Positions 1-6,857 of a DNA stretch of 64,000 nucleotides are shown piece after piece (position 1 is the first letter of the stretch; each line of letters starts with the position of its first letter). The translations under genes and the position numbers were made by a program. The notes below the pieces were generated by a model. The model was not told where the DNA came from. It was given only the letters and a program-made list of their open reading frames with translations, and did not search any database. Location of the stretch: the NCBI GenBank assembly GCA_963728925.1, contig CAVSMB010000023.1, positions 1-64,000 on the forward strand, in the 5' to 3' direction. This DNA comes from JBBPZA01 sp963728925 (GTDB lineage: Bacteria; Actinomycetota; Thermoleophilia; Solirubrobacterales; Solirubrobacteraceae).

Positions 1-159
1 AAGGTCCAGGCCAGCCGTCTGGCGCCTGGGTGCGTTTGTGGCGTGAGCCGTAGGTCGCGCCGTAGCCCAGCCGGCGAGCAGGGTGACGCCTTCCTCGGGG
101 TCGACCCGACCCTCAGGCAGGAGAACCGGAGCTGTGAGGGGCGACGGCTCTGACCTTCG
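1..159. other. Left edge, no gene recognised
   Basis: This short stretch lies downstream of the minus-strand YihY-type gene. No reading frame in it resembles a known family and no clear hairpin was seen. It may be the end of a gene lying outside the window. Confidence 0.3.
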
Positions 160-1188
160 TCACGGTCGGTGCGCAGGGGGCCGACGGTCGGGCGCAGCGT
201 CGGGCGTCGGCGCGGCCGGCCGGGCATCGTCGGCGCCCTCATCGGGCGGGTCGGCGAAGGAAACCGCCACCTTCTGCTCGTCGCTGCGCTCCTCGATCTT
301 GGCCAGCGCGCGCAGGGCCTGCTGGTCGGCTTCCGTGGGCGGGTGGAAGAGGCCTCGCGGCCACAGCCGACGAGCGAGGACGGCGTTGACCTCGGCGCAG
401 TAGACGACGATCCGGGCGCCGAGGAACAGCCACGTGAGCAGCCCGATCACCGTGGCGAAGGTTCCGTAGGTCTGTCCGGCGCCCTTGACGACATGGCCGA
501 TGTACGCGCCGCCGACGGCCTGCAGGATGGTCCACAACACGGTCGCGGCGAGGATTCCGGGCCACAGCTCGTGCGTTGGCACCGCGCGGTCGGTCAGCAG
601 CCGGAAGGCGGCGACGAACAGCGCGAAGTTCAGGGCCAGCGAGAGCGCGACGCCGGCGATCGTCAACAGGACTCCCCCGAGGCCGCCGGCGACGAGCCCG
701 GCGGCCGCGGTCGAGAGCAGCTGCAGCGTCCCCAGGACCGCGAGCAGGCCGAGGCCACGGAGGCGGGAGACCAGGAAGTTCGCGCGTTCGCGGTGAGGTA
801 TGGCGTGGACGCGGTTGAACGCGGTCTGCGCGGCGAGCGTCACGGCGAGGCCGGACAGGAGCGCGCCGACGATCCCGACGGCAAGGGCGATTCCGCTGCC
901 CTTCAGCGAGCCGGCCTTGATCTGGTCGCCGATGATCGGGATCTGCTTGAGAGCGGAGTCGAGGACCGCCTTCTGGGCGTCGGGGTTGCCCTGGAGCACG
1001 AAGCCCAGGAGCGTCACGAAGACGAGGATCAGCGGAAACAGCGAGAAGAAGCCGTAGTAGGCGATCAACGCGGAGAGGTTGCCGGCCTGGTCGTCGCCGA
1101 ACTTCTTGACGACCGCGATGGGAACAGCGAGAACGCGATGGCGCCGTTGGAAGCGGTCGAACGTCTTCACCGGCGCGAGGACGTCCAT
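160..1188 (-). CDS. YihY/virulence factor BrkB family membrane protein
   Basis: Predicted 342-residue inner-membrane protein of the YihY/BrkB (former 'RNase BN') family, whose molecular function is not settled. The start chosen is the ATG giving MDVLAPVKTFDRF; anything upstream belongs to the divergent mnmA promoter region. The family pattern of about six membrane helices is visible. The first carries the typical AYYGFFSLFPLILV segment near residues 43-56, and later ones contain long Ala/Leu/Gly stretches and the family segment YGTFATVIGLLTWLF. The last 50 or so residues are a polar, acidic and then Pro/Arg-rich cytoplasmic tail. It is divergent from mnmA with only 54 bases between starts, so the two promoters overlap. 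Family assignment is firm; role unknown. Confidence 0.85.
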   Translation of the reverse strand: MDVLAPVKTFDRFQRRHRVLAVPIAVVKKFGDDQAGNLSALIAYYGFFSLFPLILVFVTLLGFVLQGNPDAQKAVLDSALKQIPIIGDQIKAGSLKGSGIALAVGIVGALLSGLAVTLAAQTAFNRVHAIPHRERANFLVSRLRGLGLLAVLGTLQLLSTAAAGLVAGGLGGVLLTIAGVALSLALNFALFVAAFRLLTDRAVPTHELWPGILAATVLWTILQAVGGAYIGHVVKGAGQTYGTFATVIGLLTWLFLGARIVVYCAEVNAVLARRLWPRGLFHPPTEADQQALRALAKIEERSDEQKVAVSFADPPDEGADDARPAAPTPDAAPDRRPPAHRP

Positions 1189-1242
1189 CGTCACGATCCT
1201 ACGCGGACGTCGGTCGCCCCAAACACTCATAGACTCGCGGGC

Positions 1243-2691
1243 GTGGATTCCTGGGCCTTCGAGCACCACCTCTCCAGCGCGCAGGGCGCCGGCGCGCTCC
1301 CGCGCGACGGGGCCCACGGCGTCGCCGGGGGCGCGGCGTGTGGCGACGTCGCTCGGCTCGGCGTGGCGGTCGAGGGCGAGCGGGTGGTCGCCGCCGGCTT
1401 CGAGGCGTCGGGATGCGGCGCGACGTCCGCGGCTGCCAGCGCGGCGGTCACCCTGGTACGGGGCACGCCGCTGCTCGAGGCGGCGCGCGTCGGGACGAGC
1501 GAGATCGCCGAGGAGCTCGGGGGCCTGAGCCCCGGAAAGCTCCACGCGGCCGAGCTCGCGGCCGACGCTCTGCACCGCGCGCTCGGCACGGCCGCCCACG
1601 CGCAGGCCGCGCTCGGGCCGAGCCCGTCGCGGGTGCTCGTGGCGATGAGCGGTGGCGTGGACAGCGCGGTCGCGGCGCTGCTGTGCGCGCGCGGTGACGA
1701 CGCCGACGTCGTCGCCGTCACCCTGGAGCTGTGGCGCGACTCCGAGAACGACGGCGCGAGCAGCTGCTGCTCGGCCGACGCGGTGCGCACCGCGCGCGCA
1801 CTCGCCCACCGGATGGGCCTCGCGCACCTCACCCTCGATCTGCGCGCCGCCTTCCGCGCCGGGGTGGTACAGCCGTTCCTCGACGACCACGCCGCGGGCC
1901 TCACCCCGAACCCCTGCGTGCGCTGCAACGGCAGCGTGCGGCTCGACGCGATGCTCGAACTCGCCGGCCGGCTCGGCGCCGGCGAGCTGGCCACCGGCCA
2001 CTACGCGCGACTCCACGACGACGGCGCCGGTCCGCTGCTGCGCGTCGCCGCCGATCCGGCCAAGGACCAGAGCTACATGCTCGCCGGCCTGGCGCCGGCG
2101 TCGCTCGAGCGGCTGCGCTTCCCACTCGGCGAGCTGCACAAGCCGCGGGTACGCGGGCTCGCCGAGGCGGCGGCCCTCCCCGTCGCTCGAGCACCCGAGT
2201 CCCAGGACCTGTGCTTCCTGGCCGGCACCGGCAAGGCGGCCTTCATCGCCCGCCACGGCGGCCAGCACCAGCGCCCGGGCGACGTCGTCGATCGGGCCGG
2301 CCGGGTGCTGGCGCGCCACCACGGCCATCAGGGCTTCACCGTCGGCCAGCGCCGGGGCACCGGCGTCGGAGGCGGTGGCGCGCCGGTCTACGTGCTCGAG
2401 ACCGACGCGCGCGCCAACCGCGTCGTCGTCGGGCCCCGCGAGGCGCTGTCGCGCGATGGCGTCACGCTCCGCGACGCGACCCTGCACCGCGACGCCGCTC
2501 GCGTGGACCGCGTGAAGCTGCGCTACCGCTCGGCGCCGCTGGAATGCTCGGTGCGGGGCGCAGCGGCCGCGGGCGCCCATGACCGCCTCACGCTCGAGCT
2601 CGGCGAGCCTGCGCTCGGCCCCACCCCCGGCCAGGCCGCGGTGCTGATGGACGGCGACCTCGTCGTCGGCGCGGCGACCATCGTCGCCTGA
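1243..2691 (+). CDS. mnmA: IscU/SufU-like domain fused to tRNA 2-thiouridylase MnmA
   Basis: Predicted 482-residue protein starting at GTG. Residues 1 to about 125 resemble the IscU/SufU scaffold: Cys33 in ACGD and Cys58 in SGCGATS sit in the usual places, but the third ligand position (LHCxxL in the family) reads LHAAEL, with Ala102. From residue 135 it is MnmA, which thiolates U34 of tRNA(Gln/Lys/Glu). It has the PP-loop MSGGVDS, a first cysteine in TPNPCVRCN (Cys225) and the second catalytic cysteine in ESQDLCFL (Cys324), followed by the beta-barrel C-terminus. The fusion suggests that sulfur is handed over in cis. The lost cysteine argues against a classical Fe-S scaffold and for a sulfur-acceptor or docking role; this is inference. 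Confidence 0.9.
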   Translation: MDSWAFEHHLSSAQGAGALPRDGAHGVAGGAACGDVARLGVAVEGERVVAAGFEASGCGATSAAASAAVTLVRGTPLLEAARVGTSEIAEELGGLSPGKLHAAELAADALHRALGTAAHAQAALGPSPSRVLVAMSGGVDSAVAALLCARGDDADVVAVTLELWRDSENDGASSCCSADAVRTARALAHRMGLAHLTLDLRAAFRAGVVQPFLDDHAAGLTPNPCVRCNGSVRLDAMLELAGRLGAGELATGHYARLHDDGAGPLLRVAADPAKDQSYMLAGLAPASLERLRFPLGELHKPRVRGLAEAAALPVARAPESQDLCFLAGTGKAAFIARHGGQHQRPGDVVDRAGRVLARHHGHQGFTVGQRRGTGVGGGGAPVYVLETDARANRVVVGPREALSRDGVTLRDATLHRDAARVDRVKLRYRSAPLECSVRGAAAAGAHDRLTLELGEPALGPTPGQAAVLMDGDLVVGAATIVA

Positions 2692-2735
2692 AGAGGCGCG
2701 GCGCCGGCGCGCCCGGTGATACCGCCAGGGGGTAC

Positions 2736-2762
2736 TACACTTCTCAGTCGTGTTCACTGAGA
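2736..2762 (+). promoter_or_regulatory. Promoter with operator-like inverted repeat of the Clp ATPase gene
   Basis: A TACACT box at 2736-2741 is followed directly by TCTCAGT-N7-ACTGAGA (2742-2748 and 2756-2762), a perfect 7-7-7 inverted repeat. It covers the expected transcription start. The geometry copies the HAIR operator of HspR (CTTGAGT-N7-ACTCAAG), though only about four bases per half-site agree. A GAGG ribosome site lies between it and the ATG at 2779. Confidence 0.5.
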
Positions 2763-2778
2763 TCTTGAGGAACCCCTG

Positions 2779-4911
2779 ATGCCGAGCATTCCTTCCAACG
2801 ACCGCGGGGCGACCCCGGTCTGCATCCGCTGCGGTGAACGGCCGGGGACCGTGCGCATGCTGGTCTCAGACGGCACCGAGCGCCGGTCGGTCGCGCTGTG
2901 CGACCGCTGCGCCCAGCTTCTGTACATGGAGTCCGCCGTGGGCCCCGGCGCCGCGGGCGCGCAGGGCGGCCATGTCCAGCCCGAAGCCCCGACGTCGAAG
3001 ACGCCCGCGCTGGACCAGTTCGGGTGCGACCTGACGCGCGACGCGGCCGAGGGGCGCATCGACCCCGTCGTGGGCCGCGAGCTCGAGGTCGAGCAGACCG
3101 TCGAGATCCTCGCGCGCCGGCGCAAGAACAACGCCGTCCTCGTCGGCGAGCCCGGCGTCGGCAAGACAGCGATCGTCGAGGGCCTTGCCGCCCGCATCGC
3201 CGCCGGCGAGGTGCCGGCGACCCTGCGCGACGCTCGCGTCATCTCGCTCGATCTCGCGGGGATGATCGCCGGGGCCCAGTTCCGCGGGCAGTTCGAGCAG
3301 CGGCTCAAGTCGGTGCTCGAGGAGGTCCGCGAGGCGCAGGGGCGCGTGGTGCTGTTCCTCGACGAGCTGCACACGATCCTCGGCGCCGGTGCGGCCGAGG
3401 GCGCGATGGACGCCGCCAACATGGTCAAGCCGATGCTCGCTCGCGGCGAGCTGCGCATGATCGGGGCGACGACGCTGGCCGAGTACCGCAAGGTCGAGCG
3501 CGACGGCGCGCTCGCGCGGCGCTTCTCGGCCGTGATGGTCGAGGAGCCGTCGGTGCAGGAGACCGTGGAGATCCTTTGCGGACTGCGCTCCGCCTACGAG
3601 CAGCACCATGGAGCGGGGATCGCCGACGAGGCGCTGGTCGCAGCGGCGCGACTGTCGGATCGCTACCTGAGCGAGCAGCGGCTGCCCGACAAGGCGATCG
3701 ACCTGGTCGACCAGGCCGCTGCGCGCGTGCGCTTGCGGGCCGGCGACGTCGAGGACGTCGCGGCGCTGGAGGCTGAGAAGGCCCAGGCCGTCGAGGCCGA
3801 GGACTTCGAGCGCGCCGGGCTGCTCAAGACCCGCATCGGGAGGGCGGCAGAGCGCGGCGAGATCGAGGCACCGGTCGTGCTCGAGAGCGACGTGGCGGCC
3901 ATCGTGTCCGCACGCAGCGGCATCCCGGTCGGCGAGCTCGTCGCCGCCGAGCTCGAGCGCCTGCAAGACCTCGAGGGCGACCTGCACCAGCGCGTCGTGG
4001 GCCAGCACGAGGCCGTGGAAGTGGTGGCGGACACGATCCGTCGCGGCCGCGTCGGCCTCGCCGAGGAGGATCGCCCACTGGGCACCTTCCTGTTCCTCGG
4101 GCCCACCGGCGTCGGCAAGACCGAGCTCGTGAAGGCGCTCGCCGAGCGGCTGTGCGCGTCCGAGAAGTCGCTCGTGCGCATCGACATGTCCGAGTACCGC
4201 GAGCCACACACCGTCGCGCGGCTGATCGGGTCGCCGCCCGGCTACGTCGGCTACGGCGACGGCGGCCAGCTCACGGAGCCGGTTCGGCGCCGCCCGTACA
4301 GCGTGGTGCTGCTCGACGAGGTCGAGAAGGCCCATCCGGACGTGTGGAACGTCTTGCTCGCGCTCATGGACGACGGCCGGCTGACCGACGGCGAGGGCCG
4401 TACGGTCGACTTCACCAACGCCGTGGTCGTCATGACCTCGAACCTCGGCGCCGGCGCGGCACGGCGCGGCATCGGCTTCACCGCCACCGAGCCGGCCGCC
4501 GACGAGGAGCGCATGCGGGGCGCGGCCAAGGCCGCCTTCCTGCCCGAGTTCCTCAACCGGATCGACGAGATCGTCACCTTCCGGGCGCTCACCACCGAAC
4601 AGGTCGAGGCGATCTGCGAGCTCATGGTCGCCCGCGTGGCCGAGCGGCTACGCGAGGAGCGCGGGATCGAGCTCGACTTCGAGCCGGCGCTGGTGCGCCG
4701 GCTGGCCAAGGAGGGCTTCGACGCCGAGTACGGCGCCCGGCCGCTCAAGCGCCACGTACGCCGCACGCTCGAGCGCGAGCTGACGCGGGCGATTCTCGAC
4801 GGCCGCCTGGCCGACCGCGCGCGGGCCGTGGCGCGGGCGGGCGACGACGGGGGCATCCACCTCGCGGTCGAGCCCGTCGAGGAGCCCGAGCCGGCGGCGA
4901 TCGCTGCGTAG
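2779..4911 (+). CDS. Clp-family AAA+ unfoldase with N-terminal C4 zinc finger (ClpE/ClpC-like)
   Basis: Predicted 710-residue double-AAA+ unfoldase that would feed substrates to ClpP. Instead of the Clp-N repeat it begins with a small treble-clef-like zinc site, Cys15/Cys18 (CIRC) and Cys41/Cys44 (CDRC), as in ClpE. AAA-1 has Walker A GEPGVGKT from residue 123 and Walker B LFLDELHTI. A short middle region carries a UVR-like motif (EAEDFERAGLLKTRI). AAA-2 has GPTGVGKT at residue 441 and LLDEVEKAH, followed by a ClpB_D2-small domain. The length suits ClpE rather than ClpB, which has a longer coiled coil. It is transcribed alone: own operator-bearing promoter upstream and a strong hairpin after the stop. 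Stress control is inferred from that operator. Confidence 0.85.
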   Translation: MPSIPSNDRGATPVCIRCGERPGTVRMLVSDGTERRSVALCDRCAQLLYMESAVGPGAAGAQGGHVQPEAPTSKTPALDQFGCDLTRDAAEGRIDPVVGRELEVEQTVEILARRRKNNAVLVGEPGVGKTAIVEGLAARIAAGEVPATLRDARVISLDLAGMIAGAQFRGQFEQRLKSVLEEVREAQGRVVLFLDELHTILGAGAAEGAMDAANMVKPMLARGELRMIGATTLAEYRKVERDGALARRFSAVMVEEPSVQETVEILCGLRSAYEQHHGAGIADEALVAAARLSDRYLSEQRLPDKAIDLVDQAAARVRLRAGDVEDVAALEAEKAQAVEAEDFERAGLLKTRIGRAAERGEIEAPVVLESDVAAIVSARSGIPVGELVAAELERLQDLEGDLHQRVVGQHEAVEVVADTIRRGRVGLAEEDRPLGTFLFLGPTGVGKTELVKALAERLCASEKSLVRIDMSEYREPHTVARLIGSPPGYVGYGDGGQLTEPVRRRPYSVVLLDEVEKAHPDVWNVLLALMDDGRLTDGEGRTVDFTNAVVVMTSNLGAGAARRGIGFTATEPAADEERMRGAAKAAFLPEFLNRIDEIVTFRALTTEQVEAICELMVARVAERLREERGIELDFEPALVRRLAKEGFDAEYGARPLKRHVRRTLERELTRAILDGRLADRARAVARAGDDGGIHLAVEPVEEPEPAAIAA

Positions 4912-4928
4912 GAGGCGAGGACCAGGCG

Positions 4929-4961
4929 TGCGGCCGGCCCTCCGCCCGAGGGCCGGCCGCA
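4929..4961 (+). terminator. Strong hairpin after the Clp ATPase gene
   Basis: A perfect 14-bp stem (TGCGGCCGGCCCTC and its complement) with the loop CGCCC starts 18 bases after the stop codon. No T-tract follows, which is usual for high-GC actinobacterial terminators. Confidence 0.75.
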
Positions 4962-5057
4962 TCGGGTTCCAGGCCGATCGCCCCGCTGGCCGCGCCAGTC
5001 GCGTCGCGGGCGCGGTCGGCGACGCGGGGGCCGCCCCGATCTGGTGTGCTTGTCGCC

Positions 5058-5744
5058 ATGGGCGACGAACGCGATCCTGCGCGACTCGAGCTCGGCAGCG
5101 CGGTCCGGTGCACCGACGGGCCGTACGGGGAGCTGGCCGACGTCGTCATCGACCCGCTCGCACGGCGCGTCACGGACCTGGTCGTCCACGCGAGCGGACG
5201 CCGCGAGGAGGCGCGCCTCGTCCCGATCGAGCTGGCCCGCCAGGCGGAGCACGGCGATCGGGCGATCGAGCTCTCGTGCACGGTCGCCGAGGTGACCGCG
5301 CGCGAGGCCATCCGCGAGTCCGCGTACCTGCGGCTCGGCGAGTTCCCCGTGGCCGACCCGGGCTGGGATGTGGGCGTCGAGGACCCCTACGCGCTGCCCT
5401 ACTACGAGACCGTCGACGACTTCGCGGTCGGCCCGACCGAGATCGACCCGCACGCCGTCTGGGAGTACGACCGCGTCCCGAAGGGCGACGTCGAGATCCG
5501 CCGCGCGAGCAGCGTCTGGTCCGCCGACGGCCACGCCGTCGGGCACGTGGACGGCTTGATCGTCGAGGACGGGCAGCACATCGTCGCCTTCGTCCTGGAG
5601 CACGGCCACCTCTGGGGCGGGCGCGAGGTCGTCATCCCCATCACCGCGGTCGCCGGCATCGAGAGCGACCGGGTGACGCTGACGCTGACCACCGATCAGG
5701 CCGGCGACCTGCCGTCGCGGCGCGTTCGCAGCCGCCACCGCTGA
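5058..5744 (+). CDS. PRC-barrel domain protein
   Basis: Predicted 228-residue soluble protein. Residues 9-70 form a PRC-barrel-like repeat (LGSAVRCTDGPYGELADVVI and following). A second similar unit occupies the C-terminal third (SVWSADGHAVGHVDGLIV...HLWGGREVVIPI), so the protein looks like two PRC-barrels joined by an acidic linker rich in Asp, Tyr and Glu. PRC-barrels occur in RimM and photosynthetic reaction-centre H subunits; for standalone proteins the role is mostly unknown. The ATG was chosen; an in-frame GTG lies 12 bases upstream. No Shine-Dalgarno sequence is visible. Confidence 0.75.
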   Translation: MGDERDPARLELGSAVRCTDGPYGELADVVIDPLARRVTDLVVHASGRREEARLVPIELARQAEHGDRAIELSCTVAEVTAREAIRESAYLRLGEFPVADPGWDVGVEDPYALPYYETVDDFAVGPTEIDPHAVWEYDRVPKGDVEIRRASSVWSADGHAVGHVDGLIVEDGQHIVAFVLEHGHLWGGREVVIPITAVAGIESDRVTLTLTTDQAGDLPSRRVRSRHR

Positions 5745-5761
5745 GCCGGGCCGTCGCGGCC

Positions 5762-5767
5762 TACACT
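5762..5767 (+). promoter_or_regulatory. TACACT -10 box, leaderless-type start of the methyltransferase
   Basis: TACACT is separated by seven bases from the GTG at 5775, with no ribosome-binding sequence. The same spacing recurs at several other gene starts in this window. Confidence 0.5.
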
Positions 5768-5774
5768 CGCCGCC

Positions 5775-6509
5775 GTGGTGCACGAATCGGCCGCCGTGGG
5801 CTTCGCGCGCAGCGCGGACGCCTACGAGCGCGCTCGTCCCGAGTACCCGGATGACGCGATGGCGTGGCTGGCCGAGCGGCTCCGGCTCGGGCGCGGGGTG
5901 ACGGTGGTCGATCTCGCCGCCGGCACCGGCAAGCTGACCCGGCGCCTTCTGGGCACCGGCGCGACCATCGTCGCCGTCGAGCCCGTGGCCGAGATGCGCG
6001 CAGCTCTGCCCGCCGATGCGACGGTGCACGACGGCGTCGCCGAGGCGATTCCGGTCGGCGACGCGACCGCTGACGCGCTCACCGTCGGCCAGGCCTTCCA
6101 CTGGTTCGACGCCGACCGTGCGCTGGGCGAGATCCACCGCGTGCTGCGGCCCGGGGGCGGCCTCGCGCTGGTGTGGAACCGCCGCCATCTCGGTGACCCG
6201 CTGCAGGCTGCCATCCAAGAGCTGCTCGCCCCGTACCGCTGCGACGTCCCCGCGCACGGGACCGACCAGTGGCGTGGAGCGTTCGAACGGACGTCGCACT
6301 TCGCGCCCGCGCAGGATCGCGAGTTCGCCTTCGTCCAGCGCCTCGACGCGGACGGGCTGGCCGACCGCGTCGGCTCGACCAGCTTCATCGCCGCGTTGCC
6401 CGAGCGCGAGCGTGCGCCCGTGCTCGAACGGGCGCGAGCGCTCGCCGCGGGCGGCACGGTCTCGCTGCCCTATCGCTGCGAGGTCGGGACGTGGGTCAGG
6501 CGGTCGTGA
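5775..6509 (+). CDS. Class I SAM-dependent methyltransferase
   Basis: Predicted 244-residue cytosolic methyltransferase (Methyltransf_11/25 type). SAM-binding motif I reads VVDLAAGTGKLTRRL near residues 42-56, with the acidic residue of strand 2 in VAVEP. Motif IV-like ADALTVGQAFHWFDAD is the variant typical of the yeast TMT1/UbiE-like group, and HRVLRPGGGLALVWN is the usual motif VI. The substrate is unknown. Start GTG follows a TACACT box by seven bases; GTG at 5778 is an alternative. Its 3' end touches a decayed kinase fragment on the other strand. Confidence 0.85.
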   Translation: MVHESAAVGFARSADAYERARPEYPDDAMAWLAERLRLGRGVTVVDLAAGTGKLTRRLLGTGATIVAVEPVAEMRAALPADATVHDGVAEAIPVGDATADALTVGQAFHWFDADRALGEIHRVLRPGGGLALVWNRRHLGDPLQAAIQELLAPYRCDVPAHGTDQWRGAFERTSHFAPAQDREFAFVQRLDADGLADRVGSTSFIAALPERERAPVLERARALAAGGTVSLPYRCEVGTWVRRS

Positions 6510-6512
6510 CCA

Positions 6513-6800
6513 GGCGGGTGAGCGTCGGGCTGCCGCCGTCACGCGCGATGGTGAAAGCGTCCCGTCGTGCTCGCCGGCCTCGAACACGGGGATCACGCTG
6601 GGGTGGTCGAGCGCCGCCGCGAGCCGCGACTCGTGCACGAAGCGCTCGTGGAAGCCGGGGTCGGCCGCGACCTCGGGCGCGATGACCTTCAGCGCGACCG
6701 CGCGCTCCAGGCCGGTGTCCGTGGCGCGGGTAGACGACGCCCATCCCACCCCGCGAGACCAGCCCGTCGATGCGGTAGCGCCCGAAGTGCGCCGGTACTC
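6513..6800 (-). pseudogene. Remnant of a Ser/Thr protein kinase (N-lobe only)
   Basis: On the minus strand one frame gives the kinase glycine loop (FGRYRIDGLVSRGGMGVVY). A shift of one base at a CCC run near 6730 then gives the beta-3 lysine and helix-C segment (ERAVALKVIAPE, HESRLAAALDHPSVIPVFEA). The match stops after EHDGTL, so the C-lobe with the catalytic loop is absent. This is a frameshifted, truncated PknB-type kinase, not a working gene. Confidence 0.75.
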
Positions 6801-6857
6801 CTTTCTCCCGCCACGGCGGGGGTTATAGCGGCGGCGCCCGCCTAGACTGGAGCGTCG

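Noticed and set aside
160..2757. An 865-codon open frame on the minus strand spanning the YihY gene and mnmA
   Set aside because: Only the part up to 1188 resembles a protein family. The rest is the complement of mnmA, a common effect of high GC.
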